Shown: positions 35,741-44,936 of the stretch, piece by piece
How the letters are laid out: the number at the start of each line of letters is the position of its first letter
Position numbering within the stretch: the stretch's first letter is position 1
Source of the DNA: an uncultured Phycisphaerales bacterium
GTDB taxonomy: Bacteria > Planctomycetota > Phycisphaerae > Sedimentisphaerales > Anaerobacaceae
Direction: 5' to 3'
DNA length: 64,000 bases
Assembly (NCBI GenBank): GCA_903857265.1
Contig: CAIODZ010000042.1
Location: 62,001 to 126,000 of the forward strand
Position numbers and translations under genes: made by a program
The notes under the pieces: model-generated
Database searches by the model: none
Seen by the model: the letters and a program-made list of their open reading frames with translations, nothing else
Told to the model about the DNA's origin: nothing

Positions 35741-36508
35741 ATGAATACCAAAGTTATTGTAGCGGTTGTGGTGCTGGCGTGCGTTGTAATGGCGCCGGTT
35801 GTTATTGCAGCAGAGGGGGTAGTGGGCGAGTGGGAATTCAAAAGCCAGATGCCAGCAAGGGCTATGACGGCGACGATGACGATTACGAAGAACGCCGAGG
35901 GCAAACTCGCGGGAACGTGGTCAACTCAAAGGGGTGAAAGCCAGCTGTCAGACATTACTTTCGAGAATGGCAAACTGAAATTTGTCCAGACCAATAGTTT
36001 TGGCGGCCAGGAGATGAAGACAACATACGAGGGAACGGTCGAGGGCGCGAAAATTACAGGTAAAGGCAAGGCGCAGTTTGGAGAATCCACTTTCGAGGGG
36101 ACTTTACAGGGGGAAGCAAAAAAGGGAGCAGACGCTATTGTAGGCGAGTGGCAAATGAATGTTAATATACCTGCGAGGGAAAACGTGGAGAAGCTGACCA
36201 TCACCAAGAACGCGGACGGCACGCTTGCCGGCAAATGGGTGGGCCAGAGGAGCGAAAGCAAAATTTCAAATATGAAGTTCGAAGGCGGGAAACTTACTTT
36301 TCTTCGCACCAGTGATTTCGGCGGCCGCATTATGGAGTCAGAGTTTGAAGGGACCGTTGAGGGCGACGCGATAAAGGGCGTATTCAAGAGTGACAGGGGC
36401 AACAGAGATGCAAATGCCACCCGCGTTGGTGCTGCCAAACCGGAACCGGCCAAGGCCGAGCCGAACAAGCCGGCACAAGCCAAACCGGGTGCGCCAAAAC
36501 CCAAGTAA
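35741..36508 (+). CDS. secreted two-repeat beta-rich protein of unknown function
   Basis: 255 residues. Signal peptide ending near VVIAAEG. Two homologous units of about 87 residues follow (about 29-115 and 133-219). Each runs GEW, then MTITKNAEGKLAGTW / LTITKNADGTLAGKW, then GKLKFVQTNSFGG / GKLTFLRTSDFGG, and ends YEGTVEGAKITGKG / FEGTVEGDAIKGVF. The tail is Pro/Ala/Lys-rich (PAKAEPNKPAQAKPGAPKPK). The pattern is a small beta-barrel or sandwich, seen as single domains in many planctomycete secreted proteins; no function is known. AGGAG lies before the ATG and a terminator follows at 36535-36567. Confidence 0.85.
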   Translation: MNTKVIVAVVVLACVVMAPVVIAAEGVVGEWEFKSQMPARAMTATMTITKNAEGKLAGTWSTQRGESQLSDITFENGKLKFVQTNSFGGQEMKTTYEGTVEGAKITGKGKAQFGESTFEGTLQGEAKKGADAIVGEWQMNVNIPARENVEKLTITKNADGTLAGKWVGQRSESKISNMKFEGGKLTFLRTSDFGGRIMESEFEGTVEGDAIKGVFKSDRGNRDANATRVGAAKPEPAKAEPNKPAQAKPGAPKPK

Positions 36509-36534
36509 AATCACACTATCATAGAACAAGAACT

Positions 36535-36567
36535 AAAACCCCTCGATTTTTTATCGGGGGGTTTTTA
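36535..36567 (+). terminator. intrinsic terminator after the two-repeat protein
   Basis: AAAACCCC(T)CGAT pairs with ATCG(G)GGGGTTTTT around a T-rich loop. It starts 27 bases after the stop at 36508 and ends in a T-run. Confidence 0.85.
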
Positions 36568-36711
36568 TTTGCGCCCGTTATTAAGCATTTGCGAAAGCCA
36601 ATTAGGTATTTTCCTTATGGCTGCGCAGTCCTACTATCGGTAAAAGTATAAAAGTGAAATGTGATATAAGAAAAACAATCTTTTTGATTAGAGCGAGTTA
36701 AGGAGCCCAAA

Positions 36712-37695
36712 ATGAGCATCTTTAAAGTTGAGACATCTGCTTCAAAAAAGGTACGAACAGACACAATGTTCGCGGTTCGTATGCATTCATACGGCGGCCC
36801 GGAGGTATTGAAGTACGAAGAAATTCCGCGACCGAAGGCCGGAGCAGGTGAAATTCTGATAAAGGTTCACGCTGCCGGCATTAACCCCGTTGACTGGAAA
36901 ATCCGCGAGGGGTATTTAAAAGAAATGGCCAATCGCACATTGCCCCTGATACCTGGCTGGGATTTCTCAGGTGTTGTGGATTCTATAGGCCCGGGTGCTA
37001 AAAAGTTTGAAGAAGGCGATGAAGTTTTCGGCAAGGGCGACCTGCTTCGTAATGGGGCATACGCTGAATATCTCGTGATGCGCGAGGAAGATGTGGAGTA
37101 CAAGCCAAAGTCGGTTGACCATGTTCGCGCCGCGGCCATTCCTCTTGCATCCCTTACGGCCTGGCAATCGCTGTTTGAAGCCGCCGGTATCCAGTCAGGA
37201 CAATCGGTTCTGATTCACGCTGCCGCCGGCGGCGTGGGACATCTTGCGGTGCAGCTTGCAAAGTGGGCGGGTGCACGCGTAATAGGCACGGCGTCTAAAA
37301 GTAACTTGGATTTCCTGATGGAACTGGGTGTTGACGAGGCAATCGACTATCAGGCCACAAGATTCGAAGACGTCGTTCATAAAGTTGATATGGTTTTAGA
37401 CACGATTGGAGGAGAAACGCAGAAACGGTCATTGAAAGTGTTGGCCAAAGGAGGGATTCTGGTTTCTATAGTAAGTCAGCCTTCTCAGGAGGAAGCCGAC
37501 TCTTTTGGTGTGCGCCAGTCGTTTGTTTTTGTTCGGAATAACGCGACCCAGTTGGCTGAGATTTCAGACCTGGTTGATTCGGGTCTGCTTATACCCACCG
37601 TGGAAACTGTTTTGTCGCTTTCCGAAGCGTACTACGCCCAGGAATTAAACAAAGCGGGTCATACCCGTGGCAAGATAGTTCTGCGTATAGTATAA
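36712..37695 (+). CDS. zinc-free medium-chain dehydrogenase, quinone oxidoreductase-like
   Basis: 327 residues. MDR superfamily: MHSYGGPEVLKYEEIPRP, AGINPVDWKIREGY, LIPGWDFSGVVDSIG, cofactor loop HAAAGGVGHLAVQLAKWAGA, and GKIVLRI at the end. Zinc ligands of classical alcohol dehydrogenases are absent. It probably reduces quinones or enones with NADPH. ATG 36712 has AAGGAG six bases upstream; a later ATG at 36766 (MFAVRMHSYG) is the family-like start. Confidence 0.9.
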   Translation: MSIFKVETSASKKVRTDTMFAVRMHSYGGPEVLKYEEIPRPKAGAGEILIKVHAAGINPVDWKIREGYLKEMANRTLPLIPGWDFSGVVDSIGPGAKKFEEGDEVFGKGDLLRNGAYAEYLVMREEDVEYKPKSVDHVRAAAIPLASLTAWQSLFEAAGIQSGQSVLIHAAAGGVGHLAVQLAKWAGARVIGTASKSNLDFLMELGVDEAIDYQATRFEDVVHKVDMVLDTIGGETQKRSLKVLAKGGILVSIVSQPSQEEADSFGVRQSFVFVRNNATQLAEISDLVDSGLLIPTVETVLSLSEAYYAQELNKAGHTRGKIVLRIV

Positions 37696-37704
37696 AAGCC
37701 GGCG

Positions 37705-38370
37705 TTAAAGATTTCGCGGATTGTCGATAATGCCGAGGACGTCGAGCGGATTATCGATGAGGATTTTTGCGCCGGATTCGATCAGTTCATCGGCGGTGCG
37801 ATAGCCCCATAAGCAGCCGACGGGAAACATTCCCGCCGCGACGGCTGTTTTCATATCGGTGCTGGTATCGCCTAAGTAAAGGAATTGCTCGGGCGCAATT
37901 ACCAGCTTCTTTACGATTTGCAACGCCATTGTGGGGTCCGGTTTTAATGGGACATCAGGCAATGCACCCTGAACAATTTTAAATCGCCACTGCGGAAGTA
38001 TTTTTTCGACCATAACCTTTGTGAAGCGGTCGTTTTTATTGGAAAGTATTGCCAAAGACAAGCCGCGTCGCGGAAGTTCCGTCAAAAGTTCCGGTATGCC
38101 TGTGTATGGGTGGGTATTATCGCCCCAGCATTTGTCGTAGATTTCTTCCGAATACATCGCGACTTTCCTGACGAATTCAGGGTCGCGCGCCGATTCAGGC
38201 AGGGCACGCTGGGCCTCGGTTTCAACGCTTTCGCCTATGAAATACTTATACGCGTCAACAGGATGTGGCGAAAAGCCAAAGTGAACAAGGGCTTTGTTCA
38301 TCGCGTCGGCGACGTCTGTCAGCGTATAAAGCAGCGTGCCATCGAGGTCAAACAAAACGGCTTTGAACAT
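37705..38370 (-). CDS. HAD hydrolase, phosphoglycolate phosphatase-like
   Basis: 221 residues. HAD motif I FDLDGTLLYT with both Asp residues, a helical cap, motif II as AILSNKNDRF, the Lys in PLKPDPTMALQI, and motif IV LYLGDTSTDMKTAVAAGM. Length and cap type fit Gph-type phosphoglycolate or related phosphatases, but HAD substrates cannot be read from motifs alone. It lies 17 bases downstream of ahcY and is probably cotranscribed. Confidence 0.9.
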   Translation of the reverse strand: MFKAVLFDLDGTLLYTLTDVADAMNKALVHFGFSPHPVDAYKYFIGESVETEAQRALPESARDPEFVRKVAMYSEEIYDKCWGDNTHPYTGIPELLTELPRRGLSLAILSNKNDRFTKVMVEKILPQWRFKIVQGALPDVPLKPDPTMALQIVKKLVIAPEQFLYLGDTSTDMKTAVAAGMFPVGCLWGYRTADELIESGAKILIDNPLDVLGIIDNPRNL

Positions 38371-38387
38371 GTTGAATTACCCGCCGG

Positions 38388-39659
<1,272 letters not shown>

Positions 39660-39675
39660 TCAAGTAAAAACACAA

Positions 39676-39704
39676 ATTATACACATCAGGCATCTGATTT
39701 TCAA
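39676..39704 (-). promoter_or_regulatory. near-consensus promoter of ahcY with a dyad in the spacer
   Basis: Minus strand TTGAAA (39699-39704), 17 bases, TATAAT (39676-39681). The spacer contains ATCAG and CTGAT arms around ATGC, a possible operator. The leader would be about 22 bases, too short for an S-adenosylhomocysteine riboswitch. Confidence 0.75.
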
Positions 39705-39853
39705 GCGGAAACCGTGTCTTGTTACGATTCGGCCGGGTTGATTTTCGTCGGCAGGCAAATCTGTTATATAGTGTAATTGCCGCTGGAATAGGTGAGCCAG
39801 AAGGGACTTAACAGATAAACTTTCGTTCCCGAGACGTTAAAGATATGGCAAAA

Positions 39854-39927
39854 TGGGCGATACAGGGTTCGAACCTGTGACCTCACGGGTGTGATCCGTG
39901 CGCTCTAACCAGCTGAGCTAATCGCCC
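39854..39927 (-). tRNA. tRNA-Val(CAC)
   Basis: A 74-base cloverleaf on the minus strand: acceptor GGGCGAT/ATCGCCC with discriminator A; D-arm GCTC/GAGC; anticodon arm CACGG/CCGTG with 7-base loop ATCACAC, so anticodon CAC reading GUG (Val); T-arm ACAGG/CCTGT with TTCGAAC. The 3' CCA is not encoded (TTT follows the discriminator), so a CCA-adding enzyme is needed. Confidence 0.95.
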
Positions 39928-39938
39928 TGCACAATCAT

Positions 39939-39968
39939 ATTAGAAACGATTAGGCCTGTTATTGTCAA
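39939..39968 (-). promoter_or_regulatory. probable promoter of tRNA-Val
   Basis: Minus strand TTGACA (39963-39968), an 18-base spacer and TCTAAT (39939-39944), 11 bases before the tRNA 5' end. Confidence 0.55.
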
Positions 39969-39991
39969 GCTTAAACGCGGGCATACTTCGC

Positions 39992-40405
39992 TTACAGTCC
40001 TTCATTTGCCAGCAGATTAACGCGCCCCAATTTGACGCCTTTAATGCTTATGAGTTTTTCGCCCATTTTGTTTATCTCGCCGACTTTGCCCCGCAGAACT
40101 ATCACTTCGAGGCAGTCATGATGGTCCAGATGAACGTGAAGAGAAGAAATGGTTTTCAGGACATGCGAATGCTGAAGCTCGGTCAGCCGTTCCATAATCG
40201 CGGTTGCGTGATGGTCATACACCAAGACAACCGCGGCAACCGCCTCGGCCTTATCGTTGGTCAGCCGATTATCGTTTAACTGCTGCCTGATTAAATCGCG
40301 TATCGCCTCCGACCGGCTCTGATAACCCTTCTCGGCAATCAGTTTGTCGAATGCCCCAAGCAATTCCTTCTCAAGCGACACACCAATTCGCTCTATACCC
40401 GCCAT
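39992..40405 (-). CDS. nikR: NikR-type nickel-responsive regulator
   Basis: 137 residues. Ribbon-helix-helix DNA-binding N-terminus (GVSLEKELLGAFDKLIAEKG, RSEAIRDLIRQQL) and a C-terminal ACT-like metal domain with the nickel ligands in place: His in TELQHSHVL, HVHLDHHDC with two His and the Cys, then LEVIVLRG. NikR represses nickel uptake when nickel is bound. No nickel transporter or nickel enzyme gene lies nearby in this window. It sits between the tRNA and metXW on the same strand. Confidence 0.92.
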   Translation of the reverse strand: MAGIERIGVSLEKELLGAFDKLIAEKGYQSRSEAIRDLIRQQLNDNRLTNDKAEAVAAVVLVYDHHATAIMERLTELQHSHVLKTISSLHVHLDHHDCLEVIVLRGKVGEINKMGEKLISIKGVKLGRVNLLANEGL

Positions 40406-40441
40406 TATATTTCTCCTGCAACACCCGTTGAGATTCGCAAA

Positions 40442-42241
40442 CTAATCCCTGCTCGTTACATAAACCGCCTGGTCGGCGAACAAATTCGGCGCAAACTTCA
40501 CTTGGCTGCCTCGCGTTTCGCTCAATGCTATTTTCTTTTCAACCTTTACGCCGAGCTTGCCGCAAAATCTGTCAAAATCCTTAATGGTGAAGAAGTGCAC
40601 GTTCGGCGAATTATACCATTCGAAAGGCAGGTTGCCGGTCACCGGCGCCTTGCCCAGAAACGCCATTTGTAATCTGCATCGCCAGTGCGCGAAATTCGGG
40701 AAGCTGACAATCACTTTTTTGCCGACCCGCAGCATTTCGAGAAGCGCCTTTTCGGGATTTTTCAACGTCTGCACCGTCTGCGAAAGTATCACATAATCGA
40801 AGCTCTTGTCGGCATAATATTCAAGCCCCTGTTCGACATCCTGCTGAATAACGGGCAATCCCCGGCAGACACAATCCAGCACATATTCCTGGCCGAGTTC
40901 GACGCCTTCGCCTTTTATGTGTTTGTCTCGGACAAGGTTCGCAAGCAGCTCGCCGCTGCCGCAGCCAACGTCAAGCACAGAGCTATCCGGCTCAATAAGC
41001 GATTCTATAAGGTCGTAATCGACCCGCGCTCTTTGTGGCTGGTCAAAAACATCCAGCTTTCGTCCCCGCTGGGCGATACAGGAACATGGTTTGCGATTCT
41101 GCGGGTCATACGTCGCTTTCAGAAAACAACATATAAATTGCCCGAGCGTTTCTATTTCCAGCAAAAAAGCGTCGTGACCATAAGGCGAGGCGATATCGCA
41201 GTAGCTGACGTCCTTGCGATTTGCGGCAATCGCTTCGGCTATCGCCCTCGATTGCGCAGGCGTGAAAAGCCAGTCGCTCGACAAGCTCACAATAAAAAAC
41301 CGGCTTTGAGCGTTAGCGAACGCCTGTTGCAGTGAGCCGTAGTCCTTTGTAAGGTCGAAATAATCCGACGCTTTGGTAATGTAAAGGTAACTGTTGGCGT
41401 CGAACCGTTCGACGAAGCTTTGCCCCTGATAATCAAGATATGTCTCGACAGCGAACTCCGAGGCAAAATCGTATTTGTAGTCGTCGGCAGTCCGCAGTTT
41501 TCTGCCGAATTTATCACGCATACTCTCTTCGGACAAATAGGTAATATGTCCTATCATCCGGGCAATGCCAAGTCCCTGTGCGGGCTGACCGGTCTCGTGG
41601 TATTGCCCATCAGCAAAATTAGAGTCCGCCAGTATCGCGTTTCGCCCCACCGCGTCGAATGCTATTGATTGTGCGCTTAAATGGCTTGTAGTTGCTATCG
41701 GTATCGCCGCTTTGACAAAATCAGGATACTGAATCGACCACTGCAAAACCTGCATTCCGCCTATTGAGCCGCCTAACACGGCCAACAATTTTTTTACGCC
41801 GAGCTTATCCAGCAGGAGCTTTTGGACCTTCACCATATCTGCTATTGTGATAATCGGGAAATCAAGCCCGTACGGTTTGCCGGTTTTTGGGTTAATCGAG
41901 GATGGCCCAGTCGTGCCGGAACAGCCGCCTAAAAAATTCGAGCAAATCACAAAATATTTATTGGTATCAATACCCTTCCCAGGCCCGACCATATTGTCCC
42001 ACCAGCCGGGTTTGCGGTCATCAGGACTGTTTAATCCCGCAACGTGGGCGTTGCCGCTGAGGGCATGGCAAACCAGGACAGCATTATCCCCCGTCGCGTC
42101 GGGCTTGCCGTATGTCTCGTATGCCACGTCAATCGGCCCAAGCGTTTTGCCGCACGCAAGTTCCAGCGGATTATTCTCTTCGACAACCCGTATTATCTGC
42201 GTTTTAACTATACCAACCGAGTTTTCCTTCGAGTTTGCCAT
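40442..42241 (-). CDS. metX/metW: MetX homoserine O-acetyltransferase fused to MetW
   Basis: 599 residues. Residues 1-375 are MetX, an alpha/beta hydrolase: CHALSGNAHVAG, nucleophile Ser in GGSIGGMQVLQW, catalytic His in SPYGHDAFLLE. Homoserine is acylated on the way to methionine. After a Cys-rich linker, residues 395-599 are MetW, a small SAM-methyltransferase-like protein: VLDVGCGSGELLANLV, SFDYVILSQTVQTL, VIVSFPNFAHW. metX and metW are usually adjacent and MetW supports MetX; here they are one polypeptide without a frame break. A promoter at 42252-42279 would give an almost leaderless mRNA. Confidence 0.94.
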   Translation of the reverse strand: MANSKENSVGIVKTQIIRVVEENNPLELACGKTLGPIDVAYETYGKPDATGDNAVLVCHALSGNAHVAGLNSPDDRKPGWWDNMVGPGKGIDTNKYFVICSNFLGGCSGTTGPSSINPKTGKPYGLDFPIITIADMVKVQKLLLDKLGVKKLLAVLGGSIGGMQVLQWSIQYPDFVKAAIPIATTSHLSAQSIAFDAVGRNAILADSNFADGQYHETGQPAQGLGIARMIGHITYLSEESMRDKFGRKLRTADDYKYDFASEFAVETYLDYQGQSFVERFDANSYLYITKASDYFDLTKDYGSLQQAFANAQSRFFIVSLSSDWLFTPAQSRAIAEAIAANRKDVSYCDIASPYGHDAFLLEIETLGQFICCFLKATYDPQNRKPCSCIAQRGRKLDVFDQPQRARVDYDLIESLIEPDSSVLDVGCGSGELLANLVRDKHIKGEGVELGQEYVLDCVCRGLPVIQQDVEQGLEYYADKSFDYVILSQTVQTLKNPEKALLEMLRVGKKVIVSFPNFAHWRCRLQMAFLGKAPVTGNLPFEWYNSPNVHFFTIKDFDRFCGKLGVKVEKKIALSETRGSQVKFAPNLFADQAVYVTSRD

Positions 42242-42251
42242 AATAAGCCCC

Positions 42252-42279
42252 AGTATACCTCAAATCACAGGGCTGTAAA
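42252..42279 (-). promoter_or_regulatory. promoter of metX-metW
   Basis: Minus strand TTTACA (42274-42279), 16 bases, TATACT (42252-42257). Only ten bases separate the -10 box from the ATG, so the transcript would have a leader of about 3-5 bases and no room for a SAM riboswitch. Confidence 0.6.
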
Positions 42280-42348
42280 GTATATGGTGGCCCCTATTTA
42301 ACGCCTTTGGGCTGGATAATTTTATATTCCTATTGTCTCCAAAAACAC

Positions 42349-42377
42349 TTGACACTGTTGCGTCGTATATGTAAATT
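42349..42377 (+). promoter_or_regulatory. promoter of the small basic protein gene
   Basis: TTGACA (42349-42354), 17 bases, TAAATT (42372-42377). The transcript would begin just before the hairpin at 42388-42422. Confidence 0.6.
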
Positions 42378-42387
42378 GTCACGTAAT

Positions 42388-42422
42388 GGTGTCGTCCCTC
42401 GATGGGGATATATTATGACACC
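42388..42422 (+). promoter_or_regulatory. 5' leader hairpin of the small basic protein
   Basis: GGTGTC (42388-42393) pairs with GACACC (42417-42422), and inside it TCCC pairs with GGGA. It begins about where transcription should start and ends 25 bases before the ATG, so it may stabilise the mRNA or regulate translation. Confidence 0.5.
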
Positions 42423-42446
42423 GAGCTTTTGTGAAAGGGGACACAA

Positions 42447-42641
42447 ATGGCAAAGAAAAGAAGTCCAAGGGGACAGTGGAGTAAAGGGGATCTCAACCTG
42501 CTCAAAAGGTTGTTTTCCGTAACCGCCACTTCCAAAATCGCCAAAAAGGTTGGACGCAAGACTGACGCCGTAAAAAAGAAGGCGTCCAGAATGGGACTTA
42601 AAAAGTCAAAGGCCTATCTGAAACGCATCGGCAGGGCATAG
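42447..42641 (+). CDS. 64-residue basic helix-turn-helix-like protein
   Basis: AAAGGGG lies 7 bases before the ATG. The product is very basic (about 20 Lys/Arg) and reads as helices: QWSKGDLNLLKRLF, then TSKIAKKVGRKTDAVKKKAS and RMGLKKSKAYLKRIG. The spacing W…L…F, then IAKKVGRKTDAVKKKA, resembles a Myb/SANT or sigma-region-4-like trihelical DNA-binding fold. It may be a small nucleoid or regulatory protein. The exact family is not recognised. It has its own promoter and a hairpin leader, divergent from metXW. Confidence 0.8.
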   Translation: MAKKRSPRGQWSKGDLNLLKRLFSVTATSKIAKKVGRKTDAVKKKASRMGLKKSKAYLKRIGRA

Positions 42642-42758
42642 CGTCCCGATTGTAACGGGGACCCGCCCCGGACAACATCGAATGGTTTGATTTCGCCTGC
42701 GCAATTTAATATACTGAATCGGCGAAGCCGGAAGGTATATATATAGCAGGTGGAACAA

Positions 42759-43787
42759 ATGACAGCTAATCTGAAACAAGCCGTCTTGTGGGAACAGGCA
42801 CAAGGCAAGAAGGTGCAGTGTTTTCTTTGTGCGCACCGTTGCCTGATTGCCGAGGGTAAAACCGGTATATGCGCTGTCCGCAGGAATGTCGACGGCGTTC
42901 TGTACTCGCTCAATTACAACAAGGTTGTCTCGGCGAATCCCGACCCGATAGAGAAAAAGCCGTTGTTTCATTTCCAGCCGGGAAGCAAAAGTTTTTCGAT
43001 TGCGACGATGGGCTGCAATTTCCGCTGCGAATTCTGCCAGAACTGGCAGATTAGCCAGGCGGTCGTCGAGACAGGCGAATTTGAGGGCGAGGCCATCAGC
43101 CCGGAGCAAATCGTAAATGCCGCCATTCAATCCGGCTGCAAAAGCATTTCCTACACATATACCGAACCGACCATTTTTATGGAGCTGGCAGCCGACTGCG
43201 CTAAATTGGCAAAACAACACGGCCTTAAAAACGTCTTCGTCAGCAACGGATACCAGACCAGAGAGGCGATTGATTTTGCGATTGAATGGTTAGACGCAAT
43301 CAATCTGGACCTCAAGGCGTTCAGCGAGGATTATTATCACCGGCTGTGCAAGGCAAAGCTCCAGCCTGTCCTCAATACAATTGAATACATCGCCAAACAT
43401 ACCAATATATGGATGGAAACGACAACGCTGCTGCTGCCCGATGAGAACGATTCCGATGAGGAATTAAAACGGCTTACCGATTTCCTTGTTACAAAAGCCG
43501 GCCCCGATTTCCCCTGGCATATCAGCCGATTCTACCCGCAATATAAATATGCCGATTCACAGCCCACACCGCCCAAATCGCTCCAGCGGGCTTATGAAAT
43601 CGGCAAAAAGGCGGGCCTGCACTACGTCTATCTCGGCAACGTCCCCGGCTCAAAACAGGAAAACACATATTGTTATAAATGCGGCCACTCGCTCATCGAG
43701 CGAATCGGCTATAATGTCGCCTCGAACAAAATTAAGAACTCAACCTGTTCCGACTGTGGCACTAAAATTGCCGGGCGATGGGAATAA
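42759..43787 (+). CDS. AmmeMemoRadiSam-type radical SAM enzyme (AmrS-like)
   Basis: 342 residues. N-terminal Cys region VQCFLCAHRCLIAEGKTGIC, radical SAM cluster CNFRCEFCQNW, then SYTYTEPTIFMELA, LDLKAFSEDYY and a C-terminal zinc ribbon (YCYKCGHSL … CSDCGTKI). This architecture is the radical SAM member of the AMMECR1-Memo-radical SAM set, related to pyruvate formate-lyase activases. Function is not settled, and the AMMECR1 and Memo partners are not in the window. ATG 42759 is preferred to GTG 42750 because AGGTGG lies 5 bases upstream of it. Confidence 0.9.
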   Translation: MTANLKQAVLWEQAQGKKVQCFLCAHRCLIAEGKTGICAVRRNVDGVLYSLNYNKVVSANPDPIEKKPLFHFQPGSKSFSIATMGCNFRCEFCQNWQISQAVVETGEFEGEAISPEQIVNAAIQSGCKSISYTYTEPTIFMELAADCAKLAKQHGLKNVFVSNGYQTREAIDFAIEWLDAINLDLKAFSEDYYHRLCKAKLQPVLNTIEYIAKHTNIWMETTTLLLPDENDSDEELKRLTDFLVTKAGPDFPWHISRFYPQYKYADSQPTPPKSLQRAYEIGKKAGLHYVYLGNVPGSKQENTYCYKCGHSLIERIGYNVASNKIKNSTCSDCGTKIAGRWE

Positions 43788-43793
43788 TAAACA

Positions 43794-44936
43794 ATGAAAA
43801 TTATCGCGGACGAAAATATACCGTTTGTAAAAGAATGTTTCGTATCAATAGGCGATGTTGAAACGCTATCCGGCAGGAAAATAACTCCTGGTACGATAGC
43901 CGACGCGGATATTCTGCTTGTTCGCAGCATTACGCCGGTAAATGAAAAGCTTCTGGCGGGCAGCAAAGTAAAATTCGTCGCTACCGCGACAATCGGGTTC
44001 GAGCACGTCGATGTCGATTACCTGAAAAATGGAGGTATTGGCTTCGCCTCGGCGCCCGGCTCAAATGCAAATTCTGTCGCCGATTATCTTGTAGCAGCAT
44101 TGCTCTCTGTTGCTCAAAAACATAAAATTACTCTCGAAGGCAAATCCATTGGCGTTGTCGGTGTTGGCAACGTAGGCGGTAAAGTCGCGAAAAAATGCGC
44201 CGCCCTCGGTATGATTGTCAAACTTAACGACCCGCCATTATTCCGCCAGACGGGTGACTCAAAATACCAGCCCCTCAATGAGCTTTTTGATTGCGATTTT
44301 ATCACACTGCATACGCCTTTGACCCGCGAAGGACAGGATAAAACATACCATTTGGCAGACGAGAAATTTTTCGCGTCTCTCAAAACCGGCTGTGTCTTCA
44401 TAAATACCTGTCGCGGAGCCGTTCACGATACTGCTGCACTTAAAGCTGCTATACAAAATAAAAAACTTGGTGCGGTCATCCTCGACGTCTGGGAAACCGA
44501 GCCGAATATCGATTGCGAACTGCTTCGGCTTGTTGATATTTCCACGCCTCATATCGCGGGGTATTCTCTCGACGGCAAAATAGCGGGAATGATTATGATT
44601 TACAACGTTGCCTGTAAACACTTCAGCTTAAAACCAAAACACAAAATAGAGGACTTTCTACCGCCGCCGATGGTGCCGCAAATAACTATTGATAAAATCA
44701 GTCCCGACCATCAAACGCTCCTTCACGAAATCGTCCGGCAGGTTTATGTAATCAACCGCGACGATTTTAATACTCGCGAAATCGCTATGGTCGAGCAGGA
44801 AAAAAGAGGCAAATTCTTCGACGACCTCCGCAAAAATTACCCTGTGCGAAGGGAATTTCAAAATACCAAAATCATAATGACTTCCGGAAACGCCTTGAAA
44901 GCCAAGTTAAGCGGAATAGGATTTCAAATAAAATAA
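43794..44936 (+). CDS. pdxB: erythronate-4-phosphate dehydrogenase PdxB
   Basis: 380 residues. Second step of the DXP-dependent vitamin B6 pathway. The family signature is at the N-terminus (MKIIADENIPFVKECF), followed by VRSITPVNEKLL, ATIGFEHVD, the NAD loop GVVGVGNVGGKVAKKC, the TLHTPLTREGQDKTYHL stretch, NTCRGAVHDTAAL, WETEPNID and HIAGYSLDGKIAGM with the catalytic His. The C-terminal dimer domain is present. Six bases after the radical SAM gene and directly abutting folP. Confidence 0.95.
   Translation: MKIIADENIPFVKECFVSIGDVETLSGRKITPGTIADADILLVRSITPVNEKLLAGSKVKFVATATIGFEHVDVDYLKNGGIGFASAPGSNANSVADYLVAALLSVAQKHKITLEGKSIGVVGVGNVGGKVAKKCAALGMIVKLNDPPLFRQTGDSKYQPLNELFDCDFITLHTPLTREGQDKTYHLADEKFFASLKTGCVFINTCRGAVHDTAALKAAIQNKKLGAVILDVWETEPNIDCELLRLVDISTPHIAGYSLDGKIAGMIMIYNVACKHFSLKPKHKIEDFLPPPMVPQITIDKISPDHQTLLHEIVRQVYVINRDDFNTREIAMVEQEKRGKFFDDLRKNYPVRREFQNTKIIMTSGNALKAKLSGIGFQIK

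Noticed and set aside
42242-42446. SAM riboswitch controlling metXW
   Set aside because: The best promoter leaves a leader of only a few bases, and no SAM-I or SAM-II core was found on the minus strand.
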